In this document: positions 52,804 to 61,832 of the stretch, one piece after another
How positions within the stretch are numbered: position 1 is the first letter of the stretch
How the letters are laid out: each line of letters starts with the position of its first letter
Assembly (NCBI GenBank): GCA_022984795.1
Contig: JALIHJ010000003.1
Coordinates: 186,001-250,000, forward strand
Direction: 5' to 3'
Length of the DNA: 64,000 nt
From: Fabrea salina
Taxonomy: Eukaryota; Ciliophora; Heterotrichea; Heterotrichida; Fabreidae
Made by a program: the position numbers and the translations under genes
Notes under the pieces: generated by a model
What the model was told of the DNA's origin: nothing
What the model saw: the letters and a program-made list of their open reading frames with translations, nothing else
Databases searched by the model: none

Positions 52804-54105
52804 ATGGAGCCTAAATGCAAGTTCCCGAAATGCGAACAGCAGCCAGAATTCTGTTGCAGCTGCACTTATCCTTCTCAAAATTTCTGTGGAATGCATCTTT
52901 TAGGTCATCTTGAGTCAGATTCCGATGGGCCTCACGAGCCAAGATCTTATAAAAAGATACTTGATGAAAGCGAAGTCAGAAAAATCAACGAAGCTTTAGC
53001 AAACCGCTCTAGAAGTCTTCAAGCATCCAAGAAAAACATAATTCAAGCTGGAACCTCGCTTAAAAAAGCTATTGACTCTGTGTGTAGCAAAGGAGTCAAA
53101 AAAATAAGTATGGCTCAAGAAGAGATTCAGTTGTTTCTGGATGAGTTCTCCTCAGAAGTGGAAGCTGGAGATTCAAGTACCTCATTTGCAAAGCAGTTGA
53201 TTCAGAATGGACCTCAGCAAAGACAAAAAATACTGTCTTGTTTAAGGCTTAAAGAAATGAAGTTTTGTATCACAAATTTGCTTTCAGAAATCGAGGAATG
53301 CTTAACTATAAAAGAAGAACTAGATCTTAATTTCTCAGATAACTACAGCGACTTGTACTATGCAGACGAACTAGTTCACTTCAACAGAGATTCCAAGGAA
53401 CTAGTAAGGATTCAACTACCCCAGGGAAAAAGGAGACTGACGAAAATGCCATGCGGTAAGAACTTTGGAATAAAAGCAGCCATTTGTAAGCTGCCAGGTG
53501 GTCAGTACTTCCATTATGGAGGATTCAAAAATGCTTTCGGAATCTGCTCGGATTGCTACATTATTAGTTCCTCAGGAATACAAGAGTACACTCGTTATCA
53601 CAATATCTTTAGTAATTCAGCATGTTACTGGGAAGACTCTGTTTATGTGTTTGGAGGTTTCAATGTGTTTCCAAGAAAAATAGCCTGTAAATTTGAACTC
53701 AGCAACAAAACCTGGAGTGACATAGAGTCTCTTCCAGTGGCCATGTCTTCGACCTCCTCAATCAGCTTCAACGAGTGTATTTACTTGACAGGCTACCAAG
53801 CCAACTCCCTATACTCTTACGACCCCAAATTCGATAGTTACTTTAAAGAATTGAGTCTAAAAAAGAACTCGCATAAGTTGCTTTGCAGAAGCAATAAAGC
53901 AGGCTACCTAATATCAGAAGACGGAATCTTTGTGAGGAGAAGGCACACTAAATACTGGGAAAAAAAAGAAATTGGGAAAAAACTCAAAGAAGTCATAACC
54001 AAGCCTATGCAGTATTTAGACAAGATTTACTTCTTAGACTGCGATTTCAACCTCAACGTATTCGACTTCACTGACTTTACCATCAGAGAAAAGTTCCTAA
54101 TATAA
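52804..54105 (+). CDS. B-box-like zinc finger / helical / kelch-like propeller protein, 433 aa
   Basis: The N-terminus has a Cys/His array of B-box type (CKFPKCEQQPEFCCSC, FCGMHLLGH). A helical stretch follows (about 55-190). Then come kelch-like strands with the characteristic GG and spaced aromatic residues (YFHYGGFKNAFGI, DSVYVFGGFNVFP, NKTWSDIESLPVAMSS, CIYLTGYQANSLYSYDPKFD). It shares the overall plan with the B-box-like/WD40 gene at 27168. Codon use looks more AT-rich than in neighbours. Function is unknown. Confidence 0.75.
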   Translation: MEPKCKFPKCEQQPEFCCSCTYPSQNFCGMHLLGHLESDSDGPHEPRSYKKILDESEVRKINEALANRSRSLQASKKNIIQAGTSLKKAIDSVCSKGVKKISMAQEEIQLFLDEFSSEVEAGDSSTSFAKQLIQNGPQQRQKILSCLRLKEMKFCITNLLSEIEECLTIKEELDLNFSDNYSDLYYADELVHFNRDSKELVRIQLPQGKRRLTKMPCGKNFGIKAAICKLPGGQYFHYGGFKNAFGICSDCYIISSSGIQEYTRYHNIFSNSACYWEDSVYVFGGFNVFPRKIACKFELSNKTWSDIESLPVAMSSTSSISFNECIYLTGYQANSLYSYDPKFDSYFKELSLKKNSHKLLCRSNKAGYLISEDGIFVRRRHTKYWEKKEIGKKLKEVITKPMQYLDKIYFLDCDFNLNVFDFTDFTIREKFLI

Positions 54106-54120
54106 TTCTTAGAATAAAAT

Positions 54121-55281
54121 ATGGCAAAGCTACACGTGTTGTTAAGCATAATAGCACTAACCAACGCAGCCATATACGAGTACTCAAAAACCAACTTGTT
54201 TATGCTGAACCCCAAAAACTTCGACAAAATAATCACAAAAAAAAGAGACAAGTACACAAGCATCATCCACTTTTACAAAGCAAGTGACGGGAGGTCAGAA
54301 ACTTGGTCCCACGCTATGAAGGAACTAGCTAGCGACTGGCAAGGAGTCTACACTGTAGGTGCAGTGGACTGCGACAGCTACGAAGAACTTTGCGAAGCCC
54401 AAGGCATAACAGAGTACCCCAAAATTAAAGTGTACCCTCCTTTCCCAGCCCCAGTGTCTGACTACGAAGGAGAAGTGACTGCTAAAGGACTCAACGGATA
54501 TGCTTCTAGGTTCGTACAGAGCAACGCATTTGAACTCACCAACGAGAACTACAAAGTTTGGCTTGAAGATAAACCAGCAGTGCCCAAAGTGATTTTGTTC
54601 ACTGAGAAAAAAGGAGTGCCTACTCTTTTCAAGGCACTTAGTGTTTCTTTTGAGAAGAATATGGAGTTCGCAGTAGCTAGGAAAGAGGACAACGAAGTCA
54701 TTAACAAGTTCAAGGTTTTCGACTTTCCCAAAATAGTTATCTACAAAACTACTGAGAAAAAAACCCACGAGTACAACGGAGAACTTAAGTTTAGACCTAT
54801 CCACGACTGGCTGAACATATTCTCGGAAACCTTTGTTGCAGGAGGCGGCGAAGAAAGCATCACAGCTAAGCCTTGGCTTGTCGAAGCTCTGCCCCAGCTG
54901 CACAAAAACTCAGCAGACGACATCTGTTTTAAGCAAGAAGGACTGCTTTGTGCTATTTACTTTTTGGACTCAGCTCCTTCAGAGAAGCTTGTAGAGATGA
55001 CCAAAGAGGTCACAAACAAATTCAGTTCTGCTAAGGACAGAGGAGCCAGTGTCAAGTTTATGTGGGTCGACTTCAACACAGACAAAGCTTTTTCTGAAAA
55101 GTTCGAAGCTAACCCTACCCAACTTGTGTTTTTGAAGCACGGCAAAAGAAACAGGTTTTTGAAACACGAAGGCGAGTTCACTTCTGAAAGCATCGGAAAC
55201 ACTCTTAACAAGATCATGGGAGGCGACGGCAAGTTTACCAACATCAAAGGAGGACTGCCTCAGCTTTCAATTAAGCAATAG
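54121..55281 (+). CDS. PDI-like ER protein without the CxxC redox motif, 386 aa
   Basis: A signal peptide (MAKLHVLLSIIALTNAA) is followed by a thioredoxin-like domain: SIIHFYKASDGRSETWSHAM, VGAVDCDSYEELCEAQGI, TEYPKIKVYPP. In PDI P5-type proteins the first segment contains WCGHC; here the two cysteines are missing, so oxidoreductase activity is not expected. A second thioredoxin-like fold (about 145-235) and a third (about 260-375) follow. There is no KDEL-type retention signal. Likely an ER or secretory-pathway chaperone or structural protein. Stop TAG. Confidence 0.8.
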   Translation: MAKLHVLLSIIALTNAAIYEYSKTNLFMLNPKNFDKIITKKRDKYTSIIHFYKASDGRSETWSHAMKELASDWQGVYTVGAVDCDSYEELCEAQGITEYPKIKVYPPFPAPVSDYEGEVTAKGLNGYASRFVQSNAFELTNENYKVWLEDKPAVPKVILFTEKKGVPTLFKALSVSFEKNMEFAVARKEDNEVINKFKVFDFPKIVIYKTTEKKTHEYNGELKFRPIHDWLNIFSETFVAGGGEESITAKPWLVEALPQLHKNSADDICFKQEGLLCAIYFLDSAPSEKLVEMTKEVTNKFSSAKDRGASVKFMWVDFNTDKAFSEKFEANPTQLVFLKHGKRNRFLKHEGEFTSESIGNTLNKIMGGDGKFTNIKGGLPQLSIKQ

Positions 55282-55292
55282 TTCTGGTAGAA

Positions 55293-57005
55293 TTAACTTT
55301 TAGAACTTTTGTAGTACTTGCGGAGTTTAGTTGCTATTTTCTCGAAAGACTTGAGTTGTGACTGTTGGTGGGTGGACTTGCAGTTAAGTATTTGGTTTTT
55401 AGAGTGAAGTTTAAGTATTTTCCACTGAATAGCTTTGATTTCTTTGGAGAGTTCGTGGTTGGTCTCTTCGATGCTTTGGGTTTCTGAAACGTTTAGTAAG
55501 AACTTTTCGAAGTCTTCTTTTTCAAGTTGGTTTATCAAGTTTTGGATGTACTCAAGGAACCGTTCAGCTTCTTGTGTTTGTCTGTTTAAAAGTGACTGCT
55601 TGATTTGGTAGTGCTCAGCAATTCTGTCTTCGTTGATTTTTTTCAAGTTAATCATTTTAGTGGAGATTTCTTCTTTAAGTAAGTTTTTGGTTTTGCTGGC
55701 AAGTTTTTGTTCCAGCTCCAGAATTTCAGCTTCCATGTTGCTTAGAGTGTCTTGGTTTTTGGCAACTTCATCTTCGAGTTCACTGATTAGCTTGTCTTGA
55801 GGCTCGTACTCAGAACTGCAAGAAGAAACGTCGCTGTACCGCTTGAGTTCAGCTTTGGTCTTGCTGAGTTCAAGCTTGGTCCTTTGGATCTCTTCTTCTA
55901 AAGAAGGAACAGCTCGGCTGAGGTTGGGTTTAACCCTTGTTTTGATCTGACTTGCCCTTTCGGCAAACCTCAAAGTAGAAAGGGTTTCCTCGATGTTCCT
56001 AGAAAAAGGCGAACAGTTAACAACTAAGTAGGTTTTGTAGTTGCCTCCTAAAGAGTCTTGGAGGATCCTAGTCAGCTTGGAGTCTCTGAAAGGAACGTGA
56101 GTGCAGTTATTAGACAAGGAGTGAATCACGTTGCCCAAAGCAGACAGTGACAAGTTTATTTTTTTGGTGTCCTCAAAAGTAGACCCCGACACTTCAGACT
56201 TAGACACTTTTTCACTGCCTGCAAGGTCAATCAAGTTCAGAGTTCCGTTTAAAAAACTGTTGTCTAGTTTTTGGTGCACTTTGATGATGAACAAGCAGTG
56301 ACTTCTAGAAGACAAGTTGTTGATTTTAGTTGCAGCTACAGTTCTTAAGTTGATTCCTGACTCAATTGCTTGGATAAGTGCTGACTCCTCAGCCACTTCT
56401 AGTTCTTTTAAACCTTCCACAAATATTCCTTTGGAACTTTCTTTTATTTTAAGGTCTTTGTCTTCAGGGTCTAGTAAGTCTTTGAGTTTTTCTCTGTAAA
56501 TCTCTAAAATGCTGCAAGTCACCTTAGTCTTTGGAGGCAGTAAGCTAAATATGTAAGAAGCACACCTAGGCACTAGTCCTCTTTGCTCTACTTCCCATAA
56601 ACTTTTCCCTACCATTGTAAAGGTCTTTCCACTGCCTGTGGGTCCGTAGGCAAACACTGTTCCGTTAAACCCTCTAAGTGCGTCTTCAACTACTTGTTTG
56701 CCTATACTTTCAAACACCTCTAGTTGACTAGCTTCTCTGAAAACTTTGTCATATTCAAACTCCAAAGTCTCTGACTTCTGAACTACTTGAATGGTGTTTT
56801 GGAAGACTCGAATAAAGTCGTAGGCTTTGTTTTGGTTGATGAGTTCTAGTTCAGTTGGCTGGAGTGGCCTTACTCGGACACAAGCTTTGATTTGCGAGAC
56901 AACCGCAGGTCCTGAAGAATTTGACCTTTTGCCAGCTTTGACAGGCTTGTTAGGTTCGTTCAAGGAGTTTCGGCGGGGTCTTTTAGCTTCAGTTAAGTTT
57001 TCCAT
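55293..57005 (-). CDS. kinesin-1-like motor protein, 570 aa
   Basis: The motor (about 38-365) has CVRVRPL, P-loop FAYGPTGSGKTFTM, switch I NNLSSRSH, and switch II LIDLAGSEKVSKSEVSGSTF, followed by SLSALGNVIHSL, PFRDSKLTRILQDSLGGN and STLRFAERASQIKTRVKPN. SEKVSK and ILQDSLGGN are kinesin-1 (KHC) style. Coiled coils occupy about 370-560. The protein is short compared with KHC (about 960 aa), lacking the tail that binds light chains, so cargo or autoinhibition must differ. Confidence 0.93.
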   Translation of the reverse strand: MENLTEAKRPRRNSLNEPNKPVKAGKRSNSSGPAVVSQIKACVRVRPLQPTELELINQNKAYDFIRVFQNTIQVVQKSETLEFEYDKVFREASQLEVFESIGKQVVEDALRGFNGTVFAYGPTGSGKTFTMVGKSLWEVEQRGLVPRCASYIFSLLPPKTKVTCSILEIYREKLKDLLDPEDKDLKIKESSKGIFVEGLKELEVAEESALIQAIESGINLRTVAATKINNLSSRSHCLFIIKVHQKLDNSFLNGTLNLIDLAGSEKVSKSEVSGSTFEDTKKINLSLSALGNVIHSLSNNCTHVPFRDSKLTRILQDSLGGNYKTYLVVNCSPFSRNIEETLSTLRFAERASQIKTRVKPNLSRAVPSLEEEIQRTKLELSKTKAELKRYSDVSSCSSEYEPQDKLISELEDEVAKNQDTLSNMEAEILELEQKLASKTKNLLKEEISTKMINLKKINEDRIAEHYQIKQSLLNRQTQEAERFLEYIQNLINQLEKEDFEKFLLNVSETQSIEETNHELSKEIKAIQWKILKLHSKNQILNCKSTHQQSQLKSFEKIATKLRKYYKSSKS

Positions 57006-57018
57006 TTAAATGATTAAT

Positions 57019-59235
57019 TTAGATTTCGAAGTCCAGAAGGCATTCCTCTAACGTTAAGTCCATAGAGTACCCATCAATTTTTTCATTATCTAAACTTGTT
57101 TGCTTTTTACAGAAAAACTCAGAAGTAAAAGGCGGAGGGATTCTTTTCTGGTACAAAGCTTCCCAATCCATGTCCTCGAAAAAAGGATGCTGCTTGATTT
57201 GTGCTATAGAAGGCCTTTTTTCTGGACTTCTGTGCATCAGAGTTTGAATTAAGTTCTTTGCAACAGTAGTCATGTGGCTGGGGAACCTTAGTTTTGCAGA
57301 AGTTATTCTTTTGAATAGAATGTTTAAGTTTTCTGTGTAAAATGGAGGTTGTCCTGCTAGCATTTCGTACAAGTTAGCTCCAATGGCGTAGACGTCCACA
57401 GGTTTCCAAGCTCCTGTTGAGTTTATAAGTTCAGGCGCTAAGTAAGCTGGAGACCCACAAAAAGACATTGCAGGGTTGTTTTGGGTCACGTTTTCTTTAG
57501 CAAGTCCGAAGTCAGTGAGTTTGATGTAGCCTTCTTCGTCAATAAGAATGTTCATGGGTTTGAGGTCCCTGTAAATAATGTCTAAGGAGTGGAGGTACTC
57601 TACTGCTAGAATTACCTGTGCAATGTAGTTCTTAGCTTGTTCTGAAGTAAAGCATCTCACTTGCTTCAGTAGGGTGTCTAAGTCGCCGTTAGGACACATT
57701 TCTAGCACCATGTACAACTGTTTGGGAGTTTGGAATGCCCAGTAAAGTGATACAATAAAAGGGTGTCTGATTGACTTAAGGATCTTGCACTCAGCAACTG
57801 CGTACTTGAGTTGGTGGTTTCTTTTAAGCTTAATTTTGTTGAGTACTTTAAGGGCGTAAACGTTGCCTGAGTTCTGTTTCAAAACCTTGAGTACCTTTCC
57901 AAAGCTGCCTTTTCCAAGTACTCCAAGTGTGGCGAAGCTGGAGGAGTTGACGGGTTCAAAGTTGTCTTCCTGTCCTTCTTCTTCGAATTCCATGTAGTTG
58001 ACACTTTCTCTTCTTTGTTCACAAAAACTCTCACAAACTGAAGTTTTTTGCTCAGTTAGTTGGAAGTACTGCACTGCTTTAAGAATTGCTTTAGTCCACT
58101 CGTGAGTCATGTCTGGGTACTCGCAGTAGTACTTGTAGGACCTGTTTTGAGTCTCTACTACAAAAAAGTACTTGTTAAAGGCAATGTAGTTCCTTACATC
58201 GTGTATAGAGTTTATTTTGGTTTTGACGTCAGGAATTCTGTCTTCTATAAAAGCTTCTCGTGACCGGTAGTGCAGCAAGCACTTCTCACTCACGTTAAGT
58301 ACCAAAAAAACTAGTTTGTCGTTTATCTGCCAAGGAGCACTGAAGCAGACTTGGCCACTGAAGCTAGGAGGCGGTTCGACTTCATTGCTTCTGCCGTACT
58401 TTTCAAGGATTTTTTCTCCTATGTATTTAGGGATCTTTTCTAAAATAGAACTTTTCTTAGTTAGTTGCAGAGGGATCTTTCCGTTGGGGTCCTCTAGCCT
58501 TACGGCAGCATCACAGTCAAGCAACAAGTCTACTATTTTGGCATTGCCTTTTTCACAAGCAATGTGGAGGGGGGTGCCTCTTTCAGTGGTCATCTTGTTG
58601 ATTTGGATGTTAGGGTGGCTCACCAAAAGCTCCACACACTCAAAATGGTTGTTTGCCACTGATAACTGAAGAGGCGTCCAGAAGTCCATTGTCACTACAT
58701 TGCAGTTTGCGCCTAAAGATAAGAGTTCTGATAGTATTTCTTTGTGGCCTTTTTCACAGGCATAGTGTATACAGCACCACTTTTTTTCGTGGGGACAGTT
58801 AATGATGTCAGTGATGTCTTCTTGGTTAAGGTTGATGGCCCTGTATTTGGAGTACTCCTCTAAAAGACAGTGCAGTTCGTAAGTGTCGTTGTTCAGAGTT
58901 GCAGTAACTGCCTTCTCGAGCCAAGGATCCACAGCTGTCGGAGAATTGGGAGGGAAGTTGTGGAAGTCTTCACTCGGGAAAAAGTTAACAATTGGCACTG
59001 GCTTTTTAGGAGGTCTCTGAGCTTTAGGTGACTGTGGGTTTTCCATGGCTATTTCTTGAACAAGCACCCGAGAGTCCTTTTGAGGTCCAAGCTCGCCAGC
59101 TAAATAAGTTATTTGTTGGAGTTCAGGGGGAATGTTTGTTTTTTCCGAAACAACTTGTTTGATCTCGTCCAAGTCTGACTCAGAGTCCACTTCGAACTCC
59201 AAAGACTCCTCTGATTTGCTTACATGTATTCGCAT
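57019..59235 (-). CDS. ubiquitin-like / ankyrin / PH / AGC kinase fusion, 738 aa
   Basis: Residues 1-65 look ubiquitin-like (MRIHVSKSEESLEFEVDSES, IPPELQQITYLAGE). Ankyrin repeats cover about 115-265 (KKWCCIHYACEKGHKEILSE, FWTPLQLSVANNHFECVELL, RGTPLHIACEKGNAKIVDLL). A PH domain lies at about 292-395 (DKLVFLVLNVSEKCLLHYRS, ending HEWTKAILKAVQYF). An AGC kinase fills about 437-690: LGKGSFGKVLKV, YALKVLNK, IIYRDLKPMNILI (about 555), TDFGLAKE, SFCGSPAYLAPEL. A C-terminal extension ends in DLTLEECLLDFEI rather than a clear FxxF hydrophobic motif. Domain order suggests recruitment to phosphoinositide membranes. Confidence 0.88.
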   Translation of the reverse strand: MRIHVSKSEESLEFEVDSESDLDEIKQVVSEKTNIPPELQQITYLAGELGPQKDSRVLVQEIAMENPQSPKAQRPPKKPVPIVNFFPSEDFHNFPPNSPTAVDPWLEKAVTATLNNDTYELHCLLEEYSKYRAINLNQEDITDIINCPHEKKWCCIHYACEKGHKEILSELLSLGANCNVVTMDFWTPLQLSVANNHFECVELLVSHPNIQINKMTTERGTPLHIACEKGNAKIVDLLLDCDAAVRLEDPNGKIPLQLTKKSSILEKIPKYIGEKILEKYGRSNEVEPPPSFSGQVCFSAPWQINDKLVFLVLNVSEKCLLHYRSREAFIEDRIPDVKTKINSIHDVRNYIAFNKYFFVVETQNRSYKYYCEYPDMTHEWTKAILKAVQYFQLTEQKTSVCESFCEQRRESVNYMEFEEEGQEDNFEPVNSSSFATLGVLGKGSFGKVLKVLKQNSGNVYALKVLNKIKLKRNHQLKYAVAECKILKSIRHPFIVSLYWAFQTPKQLYMVLEMCPNGDLDTLLKQVRCFTSEQAKNYIAQVILAVEYLHSLDIIYRDLKPMNILIDEEGYIKLTDFGLAKENVTQNNPAMSFCGSPAYLAPELINSTGAWKPVDVYAIGANLYEMLAGQPPFYTENLNILFKRITSAKLRFPSHMTTVAKNLIQTLMHRSPEKRPSIAQIKQHPFFEDMDWEALYQKRIPPPFTSEFFCKKQTSLDNEKIDGYSMDLTLEECLLDFEI

Positions 59236-59250
59236 TTAAATTTATTAAGA

Positions 59251-59688
59251 CTACCTTTGCTGACTGCAAAAAGGAATAATTTCATATAAGAAGTCATAAA
59301 TATCAGTCTTTTCGATGCAAGTGAGAATGTCGCTTCTCTGCAAAGTACGTCTTCTGTTTTCTTGAGTGTGAATCCAAGATCTGTTGGTGAGCTCCATTAT
59401 GAACATTTCGCAGGCTTTTCCGAACAAAGCAGGGGCTTCTGCAGATATCATCTTGACGTCTTCGTCGGACTTCATGATTTTTTTGACTCTAGCTAGGGGC
59501 AAGGCGTGGATTTTCAAGTCTTCTTTGTCTAGACTTTTGATCTCTTGCTTTTGCTCACTGAGGATCTTGTCTAGGAGTTCGAAGTGGTCTTCGTAACTCA
59601 ACTCTGTGTTTTGAACTGGAGACTCGGTCTCTTGTTGCAGCGGCTGAAACATTAAAGAATTCAGCAGGTTGCTTTGGTTTTGTTCCAT
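59251..59688 (-). CDS. NFYC: NF-Y subunit C-like histone-fold transcription factor, 145 aa
   Basis: The histone fold reads [40 protein letters not shown], then [20 protein letters not shown] and DFLYEIIP, which is NF-YC (HAP5/CBF-C). NF-Y binds CCAAT boxes as a trimer with NF-YB and NF-YA; those are not in this window. It has a short Gln/Asn-rich N-terminus. Stop TAG, and 52 bp separate it from the divergent SCAMP-like gene. Confidence 0.92.
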   Translation of the reverse strand: MEQNQSNLLNSLMFQPLQQETESPVQNTELSYEDHFELLDKILSEQKQEIKSLDKEDLKIHALPLARVKKIMKSDEDVKMISAEAPALFGKACEMFIMELTNRSWIHTQENRRRTLQRSDILTCIEKTDIYDFLYEIIPFCSQQR

Positions 59689-59740
59689 TACAACAATTTA
59701 CTTATGGATTAGACTTACTTGGCTTTTATACAATTGAAAA

Positions 59741-60358
59741 ATGGCATCAATAGCAATGCGCTCTATGGGCAACAACATCCAATCTAACCTTTCCAAACAA
59801 CTCCAATTTGGCGGAGGGCGTAACTCCCATATTGACTGGCACGACTACAACTTCCCTCCTCTAATCAAACTCATCCACTTCAAACTAAGTGACTTCCAAG
59901 GCGCAGAAAAGTCGGTCATCAAAAAGATGTACATCAGTTGGATCCTCCTGATAGTAGTTCTCAGCCTAAACATACTCAGCACCATCGTGCTTTCAGCGAC
60001 TGTGCTGAAGGGCATTAACGTGCTGTATTCCTTTTTGAATCTGTTCCTTTTCTCTGTGACCGGAACTTTTGTTTTCTTTTGGGGCTACTACGGAATAGCT
60101 AAAAGAGAGTCCGGCCCTATCTTAAGGTACAAAATAGGAGCTGGAATTCTGGCTATTCTCTATTTGATGTTCAGCATCTGGAACTTAGGAGCTTTTAATG
60201 GGTGGGTCCGGATCTCCGAATTAAGTGACTACGAAGCAGGAGCTGCAGGCTTCGGAATCTTCATGAGCATACTGGAGTCCACCCTCTATACTGTTAACGC
60301 TTTGCTCAGTGGCTATTGTTTGTACTTAGTTCACAGAGAAGCCTTCGAAGAGAGTTAA
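59741..60358 (+). CDS. SCAMP-like four-helix membrane protein, 205 aa
   Basis: Four hydrophobic helices with cytosolic ends. The segment HDYNFPPLIKLIHFKLSDFQ before the first helix and GAEKSVIKKMYISWILLIVV resemble secretory carrier membrane proteins (NWPPxxxxxxxDxxxxxPxxxQxxVxxxYxxW). GWVRISELSDYEAGAAGFGI and the ending LYLVHREAFEE also fit. SCAMPs act in vesicle recycling at Golgi and plasma membrane. The N-terminal NPF repeats of animal SCAMPs are absent. A different tetraspan family remains possible. Confidence 0.65.
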   Translation: MASIAMRSMGNNIQSNLSKQLQFGGGRNSHIDWHDYNFPPLIKLIHFKLSDFQGAEKSVIKKMYISWILLIVVLSLNILSTIVLSATVLKGINVLYSFLNLFLFSVTGTFVFFWGYYGIAKRESGPILRYKIGAGILAILYLMFSIWNLGAFNGWVRISELSDYEAGAAGFGIFMSILESTLYTVNALLSGYCLYLVHREAFEES

Positions 60359-60387
60359 GCTTAGTAATGATGTTAAATACACTAAAT

Positions 60388-60720
60388 ATGTCTAGTACCC
60401 GAAACAGGATGAACCTTAATGTCAGTACTAGCTTTCCAACCCAATTTTCCTTAAAAAGTTCCAAATCTTTCGAGAAGTCAGGTTCTGGTGCTTCGCCCAA
60501 CCTGCTTTTGAAGCACATCCAAAAAGAAAACCTGAACTTCGAGCACAGGGACTTCAACTCCCCCAAGATTGTAAAGGCCTCTCACGACTTAGTCAGTGAA
60601 GCTCCTGTAGTTATTCACAACAAATCCAAAAGACACACCTCAAAAGTAGTTATGCTCAAAAACCGACCTGTGCCCTGCAACATTTTACTAGACTCGCCAC
60701 AAACTCCTAGTTGTAAATAA
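60388..60720 (+). CDS. hypothetical basic protein, 110 aa
   Basis: I choose the ATG at 60388 (MSSTRNRMNLNVSTSF), because the frame's earlier Met at 60316 lies inside the SCAMP-like gene; another at 60367 is possible. Basic, Ser/Lys-rich, disordered-looking, with no recognised domain. It lies 29 bp downstream of the SCAMP-like gene and converges on the SOD gene with 12 bp between stops. Confidence 0.45.
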   Translation: MSSTRNRMNLNVSTSFPTQFSLKSSKSFEKSGSGASPNLLLKHIQKENLNFEHRDFNSPKIVKASHDLVSEAPVVIHNKSKRHTSKVVMLKNRPVPCNILLDSPQTPSCK

Positions 60721-60732
60721 GATTGTTTATAC

Positions 60733-61452
60733 TTAAACAGGAATAGCTTTACCCTTTGCAGAGTAGTTCTCGTACCAGTACTCTATAAGGTCCCAGTCCA
60801 CGATTTCCCACCAAAGCTTAGCGTAGTCTTCTTTGTTGTATATATAATACAAGTAAAACGCGTGTTCCCACAAGTCAATTCCCAGGAAGGGGTAGCAGTC
60901 TCCGTCTGCCAAAGGCGAGTACTCGTCTTGTTTACCCTTGATTTCTAACTCGCCCGCTCTGTTTGAACACAGCCACACCCAACCTGTTCCAAAAAGCGAA
61001 GCAGAATAAGTAGTGAACTCCTGCTTAAAGTCTTCAAAGGTCCCCCACTCCCTTTCTATAGCAACTAACAAATCCCCTTCAGGCTGGGACTTAGCACAAC
61101 TTGCACCTATTAAACTCCACCAAAGCAAGCAGTGATTATAGTGGCCTCCTGCGTACTTAGCCACCATAGGGTCTTCAAGACCATACTCTTCAAGAAGTTC
61201 TACAACTGTTAAGTCCCTGTACTCTCCGTAGTTTTGTGTCAAGTAATTGAGTCCTGCTAGCAGTTTTGTATGCTCTTTTTTATGATGGATATATATGATC
61301 TGCGACCAAAGCACAGGTTCCAAAGACCCATAGCCGTAAGGCAGTTCAGGCAGGTGGAAAGAGTACCTTTCGTTAAGGGGTTCGTACTGATTTTTTTCGC
61401 ACTGAGAAAAGCACTCCACAACAAGCAGCAAAATGCATATGCGTTTCCCCAT
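60733..61452 (-). CDS. secreted or ER Mn-type superoxide dismutase, 239 aa
   Basis: Fe/Mn SOD family. Metal ligands are placed as expected: H56 (IHHKKEH), H107 (GGHYNHCLLWW), D193 and H197 (DLWEHAFYLYY). GG before HYNH, and Gln175 in KQDEYSPL, are MnSOD-type features. The N-terminus MGKRICILLLVVECFSQC is a signal peptide, not a mitochondrial presequence, so the enzyme should enter the secretory pathway. The protein continues normally to LIEYWYENYS. Extracellular or vacuolar defence against superoxide is inferred. Confidence 0.93.
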   Translation of the reverse strand: MGKRICILLLVVECFSQCEKNQYEPLNERYSFHLPELPYGYGSLEPVLWSQIIYIHHKKEHTKLLAGLNYLTQNYGEYRDLTVVELLEEYGLEDPMVAKYAGGHYNHCLLWWSLIGASCAKSQPEGDLLVAIEREWGTFEDFKQEFTTYSASLFGTGWVWLCSNRAGELEIKGKQDEYSPLADGDCYPFLGIDLWEHAFYLYYIYNKEDYAKLWWEIVDWDLIEYWYENYSAKGKAIPV

Positions 61453-61460
61453 TATTATTA

Positions 61461-61832
61461 CTAGCCTACAAGGACTCCCGAGCTCTTGTCGCCGGACTCG
61501 GGTTGCTTGACTTCAGTCTTTTTGACTCCAAGTTCTTGTTCGAGTTTTCTGAGTTCTTCTTCGAGTTCTTTGAGTCTTTTGTAAAGGGTTTCCAAGAGTG
61601 CATCCATCTGCTGACCTTGGCCCTGCAAGGCAGGAACTACTTCGTCCACGCGCTTTTCTAACAGGACTCCTCCTACTAGTCGCCAGCACCTTCTTTCAGG
61701 TTCTACTTTGCTTAAAGTCTCGATGACCACCAAGTGTTCGCGCTTTTCGCTTTCAATCTCTGTGATTTTGCCCAATAAGTTCCCGTACTCCTGGCGGACT
61801 TGAGCGTAGCGTTGCTGGGTGTTCTCTGTCAT
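61461..61832 (-). CDS. PFDN2: prefoldin subunit 2, 123 aa
   Basis: Beta-type prefoldin that hands unfolded actin and tubulin to the CCT chaperonin. Match to PFD2 is clear: LVVIETLSKVEPERRCWRLV and GGVLLEKRVDEVVPALQGQG (human: KVDETRKCYRMVGGVLVERTVKEVLPALE). Two coiled-coil helices flank a beta hairpin. The C-terminal SSGVLVG is like the SAGVLVS of animals. Stop TAG. It lies 8 bp upstream of the SOD gene on the same strand. Confidence 0.95.
   Translation of the reverse strand: MTENTQQRYAQVRQEYGNLLGKITEIESEKREHLVVIETLSKVEPERRCWRLVGGVLLEKRVDEVVPALQGQGQQMDALLETLYKRLKELEEELRKLEQELGVKKTEVKQPESGDKSSGVLVG

Noticed and set aside
54325-54903. 192-codon frame antisense to the PDI-like gene
   Set aside because: No recognisable domain, and the sense strand has a signal peptide and thioredoxin-like folds.
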